A stretch of DNA of 64,000 nucleotides from NCBI GenBank assembly GCA_022495995.1, contig JAFEMH010000078.1, forward strand, positions 496,001 to 560,000. Reading direction: 5' to 3'. The stretch comes from Adenophora triphylla var. japonica (lineage: Eukaryota > Streptophyta > Magnoliopsida > Asterales > Campanulaceae). A model generated the notes under the pieces. That model did not search any database. It saw only the letters and a program-made list of their open reading frames with translations, and had not been told where the DNA came from. A program made the translations under genes and the position numbers. Positions 12,189-23,396 of this stretch are shown here, in pieces; position 1 is the stretch's first letter; each line of letters begins with the position of its first letter.

Positions 12189-13374
12189 CTATAAAATATG
12201 ACCCCTAACTTTTGAGACAGGGAATATACCTCTAGCGACCTCTGAGGGGCCTATCTCTCCTGAAACCGAAACACCTACTCGACCATAGACCTTCTCTCTC
12301 GGCTCCCCTTCGCTATCTCTCTTGGTACCACCTCTTTGTCGTCCACCTTGCTGACTGCTGCCTGAAGCTCGCTCTGGAAACTTTGGACAATTCCTCCTAA
12401 AGTGTCCCATTCCTCCACACTTAATACACTTACCTTGCTTACTCCAACAATGATCTTCGGTATGTCCAATCCTCTTGCAAAATTTACAATTCATCCCATA
12501 CTGCTTGGATTTTGGCCTAAATAAAGAAGCTACGACAAACTCTCCTCTCACACTTCCTGAAGTTAACGTCCTTGGCTGTCCTCTAATGATTTTGGATCCT
12601 TGTCCTAAATACTTTGGCTTGTTTCCAATCCCACTTCCGGATCTTCCACTATTTTCCTCAATGTCCCTTTCGATCTTATATGCCTTATCTATGACTGTCG
12701 ATACTCGATGGAACCGTCAATCCATAATTTCTCCCTAAACTCGCTCCTCAAACCTGTTACAAACTTCGAACCCTTTTCACTTCATGCGATACCAAATGAG
12801 GGCAACACTTAGCTAATTCCTCAAACCGGACTGAATACTTATCTACCGTCATGTTCCCTTGTTTTAGTCTTAAGAATTCAATCTCCTTCTTATCCCTTGT
12901 AACCATCGAAACGAAATAATCCTCGAACTGTTTGGTGAAATTATCCCAAGTCAGGGCGTATGATCCCGCTCCCAACTTTCCTTCAACTTCGCCACCACCG
13001 ATCACCGGACCTTCAAGCTTGAAAACGGCATACCTAACTTTCTCTTCGTTGCGACTTTCTATAACCTTGAAAATCTTATTCATTTCTGCTAACCAATTTT
13101 CTGCCTTTAACGGATTCGGATATCCATTAAAACTCGATGGATTCATCTTCACAAACCTTTCCCATCCATCACTTTGACATTCCTCAGGCTGAATCGGAAC
13201 TGATCCTCTAGTCTCCATATCCTGTACAAACTTCCTGAATAATTTCATCATCTCTTCATCCTGAATTCCACCTATACCCAAATCTTCTTCAATTTCTAGA
13301 ACTTTCCGCTGATCATCCTTGCTTCCGGCCATTAGAACGAACTCCTGCATTAAACACTCGGCGTTAATTACCAC
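12189..13374 (-). pseudogene. gag of the large-LTR gypsy element, frame-broken
   Basis: Two open segments (12757-13374 and 12189-12551) are joined by a decayed linker with frameshifts and stops. The first has the retrotransposon gag core: NPLKAENWLAEMNKIFKVIE, ALTWDNFTKQFEDYF and EIEFLRLKQGNMTVDKYS. The second has two CX2CX4HX4C zinc knuckles, CKFCKRIGHTEDHC and CIKCGGMGHFRRNC, which bind RNA in capsid assembly. Protease, RT and RNase H are not recognisable downstream. The element therefore cannot encode its own replication proteins. Confidence 0.85.
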
Positions 13375-13419
13375 ACATTCCCACTTAGTCTAGACATCTA
13401 CCCTTGACCTCTAAACTAA

Positions 13420-13431
13420 GCTCTGATACCA
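13420..13431 (-). other. Primer-binding site, tRNA-iMet type
   Basis: Minus-strand TGGTATCAGAGC lies two bases inside the 5' LTR. It is the standard plant retrotransposon primer site complementary to the initiator tRNA-Met 3' end. Confidence 0.88.
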
Positions 13432-13433
13432 AC

Positions 13434-16214
13434 TGAGAGCACCCCAACCCGGGACCTAACACGTGTCCCGAACTAAGGGAGCTCAAACCAAGACAAACCA
13501 TCTAGATTTTTAAAACATTTATTTGCCTTTAAAGGAAAACTACTTTTCAAACTTCCAAGTAAGAATTTATTAATAATATCTCTACTAAAAGGAGATCCAA
13601 CTACAACTTTAACAATCCGAAATCTGATTAATTACACAAAACCCTGAATAACATTGTTTAATAAAAGTGTTTTCCAAACAAATTACAAAAGAGGAATACT
13701 TAATAAATACTCCTAAACAACCCACTCCTATACTTAACTTGTCAAGCCCCAAAAGTAAAAGTCCACAATGAAATCCCAGGCCTCATTTGGTTCGGGTCAC
13801 CTGTCTCGGAATCTAAAACAAGAAAGGGAGAGGGGTGAGAATAAATCTCAATGAGCTATTATGATATGCGGCAAAGAAGATGCCATACAAGATGCAACAT
13901 GTAGCATGGCAACACTTAACACATTAGGAAAGCGGTAAACACCTTACGTTACCTCATTTTACCTTTTCCCGTCTGAACAATAAGTCGTACAACGTGGGAG
14001 TAAAACTCCACTCTTTGGTGAATTGCCTCCAGCACATTCACCTCTTATAGGACTCATACCCCAGAGATCCATATAAGAAAAGATATCTATGATATAGAGT
14101 ATCCAACCATAACATCGTCCCTCCTTACAACGGTTGCAAATGTAACCGTAAAGGCTACTTATCACTCGATGCGGTCGTTAGCACGGCCCCACCCCGTGGC
14201 CACAGAGTGGGGAAGGGTCACCGGTATGATGTACCTTCAATCACTTATTGAACAAATCAATAATTGATTGGCATCCATCATACCCACCCGAACATAATAC
14301 GCCCAAGCACATGATAGTTACTTGAGATAAATCCACAAAACGGGATAAACAATATAGCAACATGGTAAAATATACTCATGTTTAATCCAACATCATAATG
14401 CAACATTTAAGTAATACACTATGCATAGCATCATCAGTAAATATGAATGATAACAAATAAATCCACAATCGGGATAACCATACAACCACATAATAAACAT
14501 ACCCACATATTGGGATAACAATATAATCAACATGCCACATAATCCACAATCGGGATATCACACCACCATATAACACATAACCCACACAATGGGATGCCAT
14601 ATAACACTTGCCAAATAGTCCATACTTAGGATATTTAGGGAACCATATAATCAATAATTCCACAACTTAGAATAACAATGCTACAATGTGATACATACCC
14701 ATTACCAATTAACCCAATAGTGAAACTTATAGCTTCTACACTATTACAAACCACTCACCAATGATATGGAGGAAGTAAGGCCACTATGTATCATAAACCA
14801 TTCCTACATATTCATTATACAACCTCGAATAACCTCAATAAAAGTTCAAGATCTATTCCCCAAGTTGAAACTATTTTGGTGAAGTTACAAATCAAACCTA
14901 TCAACCATTTTCGGGACAATAATTAAACTACTTCCACAATTCCATTTTGATCACTTAAGATGTCATTGAGTAGCCAAAGTATTCTACTTTAATCTAGGTT
15001 AAAGAGATTTCATTTTGGTTCGAGTTTGATTAGGTTTGAGCAGCTCTAAAATTGATACTTTGAAACCAGGCCAGGGCACGACTCGTCCCCCAGGGCACGA
15101 CTCGTGCCCCCTTGACCTTCCCCTGAACCTGGCGTCCCCAGTAAGGCACGACTTCCCTTTATCCCTAGTCACGACTCGTCCCCATCCAAGGCACGACTCG
15201 TGCCACAGGGCACGACTCGTGCCCTAAGCCCAGAATTCAGAACAGAATAAAAATCCTTCAACAACCCAAACCAAAATTGTTCCAAACTAGTTTTCCTTTG
15301 TTTGTGAACCTAGAAGGACTTCCTAACTTCATACACATTATAATAATTCATTTAAACCCCAAGATAACCTAAACCCAAATCACTTACCACTTGATTTCCA
15401 ACCCATTTTTACTTCCATATTTCATGATTAACCATCTTAATACAACTCAACCAATTTTATTACACTTTTAATCATTTCTTATGAACAACAACAATGTTCC
15501 ATAATATTAACTAATTCCTCAACTCCAAGAAGGTTTCTAAGGCCCCAAATAACCATTATATCATTAATAACAACATTAATTAATTCATGAGCATATAGAG
15601 GAAGGAAAGTCATAATAACTCACTTGGATTTGCAAAGGAATGTGGATCTTTCTAGCTAGATGAGTTCCCCAAGATGAACCCACTTCAAGGAGGCTCTAAG
15701 ACTTGATTTTTGGTGAAGAAATGTTCTTGACTTCAAAGCTTCATGCTTGGGCTTCCATGGGAGCTCTCTAGTTCTCTAGGAAGAAGAAGTAAAAATGAAG
15801 GAGGAGGAAGAAGTGTGAGGAGGGTAATGGAGAGGGAGGAGGGGCCGGCTAGAGGGAGGCAAGGGGGAGAGGAGAGGGGTGACACTTGGCATGGCATGGG
15901 GAAGTAAGGGATTTTGGCCCCCCACCAAGAATAACCAAGGCTTTCCCCTACCCAAATAAAATAAAACTTATCCCATTAATTCATCCTACTCATTTATCCT
16001 CCCCACATTAATTATCATTTTTCCATTTTTATTATTTTCCTTAGTTTCTTTATTAAATGTCCAATAAATTCTTATAAGATTCTAAATTTACTTTTCACCC
16101 AATTTATCTTAATTTAAGAATTTAATGACATAATTGAACACATAAAATAAATATAAATATTAAAAGCATCTAGTATAATATTAAAAATAAATGCCTAGGG
16201 TTGGGGTCGTTACA
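13434..16214 (-). repeat. 5' LTR of the large-LTR gypsy element
   Basis: 2781-bp partner of 7664-10437, same ends, near-identical over most of its length. The same GGCACGACTCGTGCC cluster lies at 15073-15224. Confidence 0.93.
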
Positions 16215-16219
16215 CATAG

Positions 16220-16335
16220 CCATCATCGAGGCACTTCTTTTATCGATTTGTGAGTTCGTGTTTTTTTCCATTAGTGCTTTCAACGTGGCTTGAGATTGTT
16301 GAAAAGGAGTCTACATGTGAGTAACCCTCGGAGAG
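16220..16335 (-). pseudogene. 5' continuation of the interrupted copia gag remnant
   Basis: Continues the gag remnant of 7255-7658 across the CATAG duplication: the minus strand reads through the junction as LDDGY-ACRYTILN once the gypsy insertion is removed. Too decayed for more. Confidence 0.45.
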
Positions 16336-16649
16336 AATATAAGCAACCTCGAAAATGAATTATCAAGAATGACCCATAGGATAAAAAAAAAAAAAAAACT
16401 AGTAAATGAATGAAACCCATGATATATGAGGCTAATGTTTTTTAGCATAAAGGTCGTCCTAAAAGAGGAAAAATGAAACTAATTCTACAAGGCAGGCGTG
16501 ATCCTTTTACTCATGAAATTGTTGAAAAGGGTAGGAGGAAATTTGATCCAAATATGCAAAGTTTTCAAATCCTCCAACTGTCCAACCACATCCACGTCAT
16601 TACAGCTGAGCTGTCTTCCACAATTCTCACATTATCTTTGCGGTAAATT
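16336..16649. other. Spacer, no gene seen
   Basis: Mixed sequence with a short poly-A (16384-16399). The only open frame (16498-16686) has no recognisable domain. Confidence 0.4.
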
Positions 16650-17079
16650 CTATATACAAGGCACCTTACATACTAGGCACCAATAATTCCCAAACTACCC
16701 TTCGTGTGTCGTGCTCGAAAGGACGACATGAAGCCTTCATGTCGTGTACTTTTACACGACATCAACTAATTGGGTTAAATATTAGGTCGTATGAAATTAT
16801 ACGAAATTTAAATTTACTCTGTCATAAATGTCGTACAAAACAACACGGTATAATATCCTAATATCGTGTATATCCATACGACATATCAAAATGAAGGTGT
16901 TCTTCGATGATTTGCAACACGATGTTAATGATACGCATATGCTATGTTATATTATTGAATTGTGTTGTTAATTGAGCAAAATTTATACACTTATACATGA
17001 CAAGGAACAAACGTCATATTGGATCATACAATATCATATAACCTATCATATTTAAGTGATACCACTTTATTTATTTGTA

Positions 17080-17862
17080 GGAAACTCATGTAGATGAAAA
17101 ACACTTTAAATGTCATTTAGAATGTAGAAAAAAATAAAAATAAAAAACGAGGTAGCCGTATACCATTTTTCACAATATCGGGACACATAAAACCCTAAAA
17201 ACCCTAAATAATGGCACATATTTGTAACTCAATTTCCATTTTGATTTGGAGGAAACTCATGTAGATGAAAAACACTTTAAATGTCATTTAGAATGTAGAA
17301 AAAATTTAAAAAAAAATAAACGAGATAGCCGTATACCATTTTTCACAAGATCGGGACACATAAAACCCTAAAAACTCTAAATAATGGCACATATTTGTAA
17401 CTCAATTTCCATTTGGATTTGGAGGAAACTCATGTAGATGAAAAACACTTTAAATGTCATCTAGAATGTAGAAAAAAAATTAAAAAAAAATAAACGAGGT
17501 AGACGTATACCATTTTTCACAAGATCGGGACACATAAAATCCTAAAAACCCTAAATAATGGCACATATTTGTAACTTAATTTCCATTTGGATTTGAAGGA
17601 AACTCATGTAGATGAAAAACACTTTAAATGTCATTTAGAATGTAGAAAAAAATTAAAAAAAAATAAACGAGGTAGCCGTATACCATTTTTCACAAGATCG
17701 GGACACATAAAACCCTAAAAACCCTAAATAATGGCACATATTTGTAACTCAATTTCCATTTGGATTTGGAGGAAACTCATGTAGATGAAAAACACTTTAA
17801 ATGTCATCTAGAATGTAGAAAAAAATTAAAAAAAAATAAACGAGGTAGCCGTATACCATTTG
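17080..17862. repeat. Tandem array, about 4.5 copies of a 171-174-bp unit
   Basis: Copies start at GGAAACTCATG near 17080, 17251, 17424, 17598 and 17771. Each includes CGAGGTAGCCGTATACCATT, a GATCGGGACACATAAAA block and telomere-like ACCCTAAAAACCCTAAA. Copies differ by a few substitutions and A-tract length. No open frame. Confidence 0.92.
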
Positions 17863-18509
17863 TTATTTTATTATATGGTGTGTCGTGTTTAAATACACGA
17901 CATTTACCAATACATTTCGTATGAACAATACACGAAATGAATCAGGGTGCATCTCGTGTATTGTTCATACGAGATAATTACCAGAAACAAAGACTATATC
18001 GTGTTTGTATACACGATATGTACCAAAGTATCTCGGGTATATACACACGAGATACACCCTGAAGCCCTACATAAAACGCGATATACACGCAGACAACGGC
18101 CCAACAGAGACACCATTGTTGTACACCCATGCAGCTGTGACACCATTGTCCAAGTCTTAACACCCATAAATTTATAAGCAGACAATGGATACATCAGTTT
18201 GTTTGTTTCAGTGTCTGTTTTTTTTTTCATTACAGGGACCATCTCGTGTTCTTATACACGAGATTTAATATCATAACTCGTATATATATACACGACGTAT
18301 TTCATTTTTGTCGTATGAACATTACACGAATTAAACTAACTACCCAGTAATGTATCTCGTGTGTGTTCATACGAGATAAAAGAAAACATGTCGTGTGTAT
18401 ATATACGAGATGAGTCAAATCATCTCGTGTATAAGCACACGAGATGGTAGTCTGAGGGCAACTTATCCTGAAACACAAACTGAAACAAACTGATTCCAAT
18501 ATTTGCAAA

Positions 18510-18789
18510 CCAAAATGAACATATCCCAAACATATTCCAAAACATAAACAACCAAAATGAACATATCCCAAATACAAACATTGTATCCAAAATTTACAAA
18601 CCAAAACGAACATATCCCAAATACAAACATTGTATCCAAAATTTACAAACCAAAACGAACATATCCCAAATACAAACATTGTATCCAAAATTTACAAACC
18701 AAATATAATGAACATATCCCAAACATATTCCAAAACAAACATTGTATCCAAAATTTACAAACCAACATAAACAACCAAAATGAACATAA
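18510..18789. repeat. 49-bp minisatellite abutting the PMD stop codon
   Basis: GAACATATCCCAAATACAAA begins copies at 18559, 18608 and 18657, with diverged copies at about 18517 and 18709. It lies directly downstream of the PMD stop on the minus strand, in its presumed 3'UTR. Open frames across it only reflect the repeat. Confidence 0.85.
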
Positions 18790-20346
18790 TCATGAACCGT
18801 CTCCGTATAGATCAATGGCCCGTCTAATCTTATCTTTGACCTCCGCGGATAAACTGTCATCCGTGAACAGCGAAAGTAGTATGCCTCGTGCCTCTACAAC
18901 CCTAGGCGGTGGTGGAACATTAACTAGGGCATCATGATTCGGATTAGTAATCCGAACATGAGTCCTAGCCAGGAACCACTGCATATACGTGGAAGTAACA
19001 GGATCAGATGCGCTCACGGACGAGCCCCATCTACGCACTGGATCGAAACTCCCCAAGCCGTCCTCTAACCAATCCTCCCATACCTCATCACGCGCTCCAT
19101 AGGACTTCTTGTACCCCTTTTGACCTGCTATCAATGAACAATTTTGGCCGCAAGATATGGGGTCTCTGGGGAGTTTCTGCTGGATCCCAAACTGGCGTGT
19201 AACACGGTCAGGCATATACGCCTCCGTGATATCCTGGAAGCGTATAACCCCAAGGAAGTATGAGACCGGCAAAAGCGCCTCTGGGGTGGTGCCGTAGGGA
19301 GTCCAACAAACCTAAAAATGAATTTGTTAGACACCGTCAACAGAAATAATAAATTATAACAATTTGTAAAACTTTAAATATAACTAACTCACCCTATCAA
19401 CCGTCATCGTGTCCAGGGTATGCCGAAACCTCAATAGATGGGGCATATCCCTACCGGCCGTATCAGTACGTACCCATCTACGAGCCCTCGGCTGGCCCTC
19501 CGTCCATAACGGGTCAATATCTCTCCGGAAAATCGGAAAGTGCTCGTATATCCAGGCCTGCAAATGTATGAAATAAATAAGTTAACAATGTTATAACCAT
19601 AAATGCATGTTGTAATTATTAAATGATTGTTAAATATTACCTCTAAAAGACTCAAACAACCACCAATCTGCTTGCATCCGTATCTAGATGCTTTCCCCAA
19701 CTCCCGGTATAGATATGCCAACGCAGCTGTCCCCCAGGATAGAGCCCCCACTATGTCAATATCCAAGCACAATGAAAGGTAGTCTGAGGGCATCTTATCC
19801 TGAGTCTTGTCCACGAACAGCGTGGAGCCGAGGAGGAACATGATGTACGTAGAAGCGCGCTCATCGTCAGTCATGTCGGAAGGGGACTCAAAGGACCGGC
19901 AGAGGCCATCTAAAGAGTAGGTCGTGCCCTTCCGACATGTCTCAAGGCGTGCCCTGATACGGGCTACGTCAGGCTCTGGATCCGCCTTCGCAACAGGGCC
20001 ACCTGAACAGCTGATGCCTACAAATTGAAAATGAAATAATTAATAAAATTGATAAAATTTATGAAATTGATAAAATTTATGTAATTTATAAAAAATAGAC
20101 AACAAACAAGAATATACCTAGGATATGAGTGACGTCATGCATAGTGATCGTCATCTCACCCCACGGCATGTGGAAGGTATTAGTCTCGGGAGACCACCGT
20201 TCCACAAACGCCGTTAGGAGCGCCATGCTAGGCCGGCGAATGGTAGCATCATGTAGGAAATGGAGGCCGGTACCCTCAACACGAGCCCACCAAGCTCTAT
20301 CATCCTCCGGTAAAGAAGCATGGGAGAACCTGTTGATTACAAACAA
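18790..20346 (-). CDS. Plant mobile domain protein (PP7-long-form/MAIN-like), 4 exons, at least 430 aa
   Basis: Exons on the minus strand: 20118-20346, 19641-20017, 19393-19557 and 18790-19311. They total 1293 nt with GT-AG borders and no stops. Diagnostic blocks in order: VERWSPETNTFHMPWGEMTI, DYLSLCLDIDIVGALSWGTA, AWIYEHFPIFRRDIDPLW, VCWTPYGTTPEALL and MPDRVTRQFGIQQKLPRDP. These are typical of the aminotransferase-like plant mobile domain, shared by transposon-encoded proteins and by Arabidopsis MAIN, MAIL1 and PP7L, nuclear proteins needed for TE silencing and genome stability. The start is uncertain: an intron acceptor (CAACAG) precedes GTTCTCCC at 20330, and an ATG exon at 20752-20811 (MKTNLPKTGGK) may be upstream, though its phase does not fit simply. 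Intact coding inside a repeat-rich block suggests either an active element gene or a domesticated copy. Confidence 0.85.
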
Positions 20347-20405
20347 AAAATTATAATTAATACTCCCTCTATTTCAAGATTCAGATGACATTTCGTGTTC
20401 CAATA

Positions 20406-20463
20406 CCCGAAATGTTGGTGACATTTCGTATATGTTCATACGAATGGTCACCAACATTTCGGG
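20406..20463. other. Nested hairpin upstream of the PMD gene
   Basis: CCCGAAATGTTGGTGAC (20406-20422) and GTCACCAACATTTCGGG (20447-20463) are perfect 17-bp inverted repeats. Their loop is itself a near palindrome (TTTCGTAT..ATACGAAT). A second weaker copy follows at about 20510-20565. Confidence 0.85.
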
Positions 20464-21408
20464 TAACATCTGAAAATGTAAACTGATTCATCAGTTTACA
20501 TTTCGTATGCCAATACCCGAAATGTTTGTGACCATTCGTATATGTTCATACGAAACACACGCCGACAATTTCAAATTTTAGGCACACGAATTCGTATCCG
20601 ATTCAAACAAAAAACCCAAATTAATGTTACGAAATCGCAATTAGAACCATTTAGGATACGTTTAAAACAACATTAAGCATTATATAATAGATTTTAGGCA
20701 TAAATTTGTTGTTGGGTTTTCAAATTTAAAATCTAGGTTAAAAAGAATTACTTTTGGTGCGGAGGGAGAAGAGGCGGACTTTCCACCGGTTTTAGGGAGG
20801 TTTGTCTTCATTTTTCCGGCGGTGGTGATCGACGGCGTTCGTCGAGTGAGAGAGAGAAGAGAAAGCGCCGTTGGTTTTTTTACGTTTTGAGAGAGAGAGA
20901 GAGAACATCGTAGGGGTGGAAGGAATAGAACGACGTTTGAAATGGGGGAGGGAAGGAATTTTTTTTTTTTTTTAGTATATATATGAGGATATTTTGATCA
21001 TTTGCACGTGCCTTATAAATTATATGCCTTGTATATAGTACTACCCTATCTTCGCTAATTAATCTCTCAATTATCAACCCGCCCCTAAAGTAAACTATGG
21101 ACTTTATAGTTGGTGCATGTTGCAGTTGCACCAACTTCCTTCTCTTTTCAGTTACTAGTACTCTACTCTGAAGAGTATATAAATTTCCTTGTTTATTTAT
21201 GTATTGCATAATGTTAACATTATATTTCATTTTTAGATATGTCACATTAATTTCAGGATGAACTAAAAATTAAAAATAATGCGACAAATACAAATTATCT
21301 TTTAAAACAGATTATATTTCATTTTTAGATATAACTTACATGTAAATTCAACTGTGAGTAATTTTTGTAGTGATTCAAAAAGCATATTATTATAAATTCA
21401 ACTATAAA

Positions 21409-21696
21409 TACTCCCTCCGTCCCGCTAATATTAGCACACTTTTCTTTTTGGGCGTCCCGCTAATATCCGCACACTCCCAAAAAGGAAACTTTATATTAAT
21501 AAAATATTCACCCAACCCCACTCATTCTCTCTCCTACATTATTTTAATACTCACAACACCATTATAATTTATTACACCCTCCACTCATTCTCTCTCCACT
21601 CATTCTTTTACACTCACAACATTTTATTAAAATATCATATTCCTTAATTTCCGCGCAAACAGTATTTGTGCTAATACTAATGGGACGGAGGGAGTA
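21409..21696. mobile_element. Stowaway-type MITE downstream of the DUF1005 gene
   Basis: TACTCCCTCCGTCCCGCTAA at left and GGGACGGAGGGAGTA at right, with TA edges. Inner ATATTAGCACAC is mirrored by GTGCTAATACT. The left half matches the MITE at 4912-5144 in reverse. It ends about 110 bp beyond the stop codon of the DUF1005 gene. Confidence 0.87.
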
Positions 21697-21808
21697 TAAG
21701 TCAAATAAACGGAAAAGAGTGAGGTACAAAATATCATCCCCTAAAAATCAAAATCACTCGTTATGTACTCTAATCTCTGCGGCTAACGGTACAAACGGCG
21801 GTTATGAG

Positions 21809-23396
21809 TCATAGTAAATCTTCTGGTGGCTGGCACAATTCTTTCCTGAGCTTTTGAGAGAAAAGCTTACAGGCGTCAATGCTTAAATCAATGGCTGCTG
21901 ACAATGCCACGTAAGCAGCTGCATCCTCCGTGCACTTCACGTGCTGTACACTAACTTCCACCATTGGTTTACTGCACTTGCTACCCTCACCTTCCACGCT
22001 TGCTGACATCATAAACCCTTTGTACATCCCAAAATCCCCACTTCTATTCGCCATTGTGCCACTTGCCAAGTCTATACAAAACTTTCCCCCTTTCGACAAG
22101 CTCAATTTTGATTCCGCTAATACAATGCCGGCGGCAGCCAGTTCAAAGCGGTAACCGACTCCGTCATGAGCTCCACGTTCGCGCCATGCTTCCAGTCGGC
22201 CCCATGGCTTCCATGTCCCGTCACCCGGCCGGAGAATGAGCCAGGAGCCGGGGTTGGACCGGCTCACACGGTCTGAACCGGGAGATGCAACGAAAGGAGT
22301 CACCATTGAGGCGGCCGCAACGGGTGAACCGGATAAATCGTGGACAGTGATTGACCATCCTTTTCTTTCCTTTCCAGGCCGTTCCCTTTCGCTCCCAAAT
22401 GCACTGAGCCATCCTCTGGTACTGCCGGCCTCCGATTGTAATGATCTGTACATCCAAAGGACGTCAATTAACATTACAAATGTGAATTAAAAAAGTATAG
22501 TATTCCATAAATCTAATTAACAAATGCTTAGAGTTCTTGGCATTTTTGAATCAAATCTATCAAAGTTGGGAATTTTGCTTTTGTCCTAGGAAGCAAGGTT
22601 GAAGATTCTAAATAATCAAACATGGAATGCGGGTGAATTGCTATTTATCTTTAAATTTGAGTTTCAACTTTCAAAGAGTAAAGTTTCAAAAGTATCGAAA
22701 CCAAATTCTATAATCCATAGCTTTAACGAACAATTGGAGCTTAATTTTTTGCCCTAATTGAGGAAAAGGAATGTACCTCGATCTTTGATTGCGGTCGCCG
22801 GTTCTGAAACTAAACTTGCATGTGAACACCGGTTGACGAATGTTGCCTTGAATCTGAAACACTTGTGGACTGCACTCCGGTTCGCCGTCGAATTGGAAGA
22901 CGAATCTAGGATCAGGCTCAGATTTGACATTCAGGTGGAACTGAGCGCTCGAGTTTTTGTCATTTTTACCGACTGCAATCCAACCACTGTGAAACACACG
23001 CGCCCTAGACTCAGTTCCAGAGAGATCCAACGTCAGAGATATCTTCCCCAAAAGCCTCCCAGAATTCAAGCCACAACTGGTACCTCGCCTGCCAGTATAA
23101 ATAGCAATTTTGAGACAAGGCTTACCGGCGAAGAGATATTTGCCGGCGAGTCTGTCGAGATCAGACTTGCTCAAATGAAAACTGGCGGCTAGGTTTTGGA
23201 ACTGACAGTCGAGGTTTTGACTCTCCAGCGGCAGAAACTGAACCACCGCGGTTTGGAGAGGGAAATGCTTAAGCTTAATTTTACAGAAACACGGGGAGGA
23301 AGAAGGGTGAACGACGGAGCGAGTGGGCTTGGAGGCAACGGGGATTTTGAGTGCGAGATTACCGACGGTAAGACGGACGAAAGGACACGGATCCAT
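21809..23396 (-). CDS. DUF1005 family protein, 2 exons, 418 aa
   Basis: Exons 22777-23396 and 21809-22445 on the minus strand (620 + 637 nt, 419 codons), joined at an arginine codon split AG|A with GT-AG borders. It starts MDPCPFVRLTVGNLALKIP and contains the near-invariant blocks GWSITVHDLSGSPVAAASMV, TPFVASPGSDRVSRSNPG and SWLILRPGDGTWKPWGRLEA. Those are hallmarks of plant DUF1005 proteins, whose length is usually about 400-450 aa. The molecular function is unknown; some database names call members formin-like, without a formin domain. No signal peptide or clear membrane helix is seen. In Arabidopsis a DUF1005 gene adjoins ERG28 (from memory), matching the order here. Confidence 0.93.

Larger units (their letters stand above)
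7664..16214 (-). mobile_element. Ty3/gypsy-type LTR retrotransposon with 2.8-kb LTRs, minus orientation
   Basis: Two direct repeats of 2774 and 2781 bp (7664-10437 and 13434-16214) begin TGAGAGCACC and end GTTACA on the plus strand. They are flanked by the 5-bp duplication CATAG (7659-7663 and 16215-16219). The primer site TGGTATCAGAGC (tRNA-iMet type) reads on the minus strand next to the right LTR; a polypurine tract lies next to the left one. The 3.0-kb interior has only a frame-broken gag with two zinc knuckles and a trace of integrase tail. Very similar LTRs with decayed coding imply recent movement of a non-autonomous copy using proteins from elsewhere. Assignment to gypsy rests on the gag type and primer site. 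Confidence 0.92.
16650..21038 (-). mobile_element. Putative DNA-transposon-like block carrying a plant mobile domain gene
   Basis: The left edge CTATATACAAGGCACC is mirrored at the right edge (reverse complement CTATATACAAGGCATA). Inner matches (GGCAC, CAAA, TATCC) give about 50 bp of imperfect terminal inverted repeat. Between them lie a tandem 173-bp array, a 49-bp minisatellite, many short TCGTGTATA/TATACGA palindromes and a PMD gene. PMD genes are known to travel in MULE-type and other plant elements. No transposase is seen and the flanking 9 bp do not match, so both limits and class are inference. Confidence 0.42.

Noticed and set aside
17160..17740. Interstitial telomere
   Set aside because: Only two CCCTAAA-like heptamers per unit; part of a tandem unit, not a telomeric run.
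17080..17862. CRISPR-like array
   Set aside because: Units are contiguous ~173-bp tandem repeats without spacers, in a plant genome.
18302..18860. Minus-strand frames rich in FGYNVCIWDMF-like repeats
   Set aside because: They are translations of the 49-bp minisatellite beyond the PMD stop.
20361..20381. ACTCCCTCTATTTCAAGAT as a MITE end
   Set aside because: Only one end is present and no mirrored partner was found in the PMD block.
21930..22490. Plus-strand frames opposite the DUF1005 exons
   Set aside because: Antisense shadows of a well-supported conserved gene.
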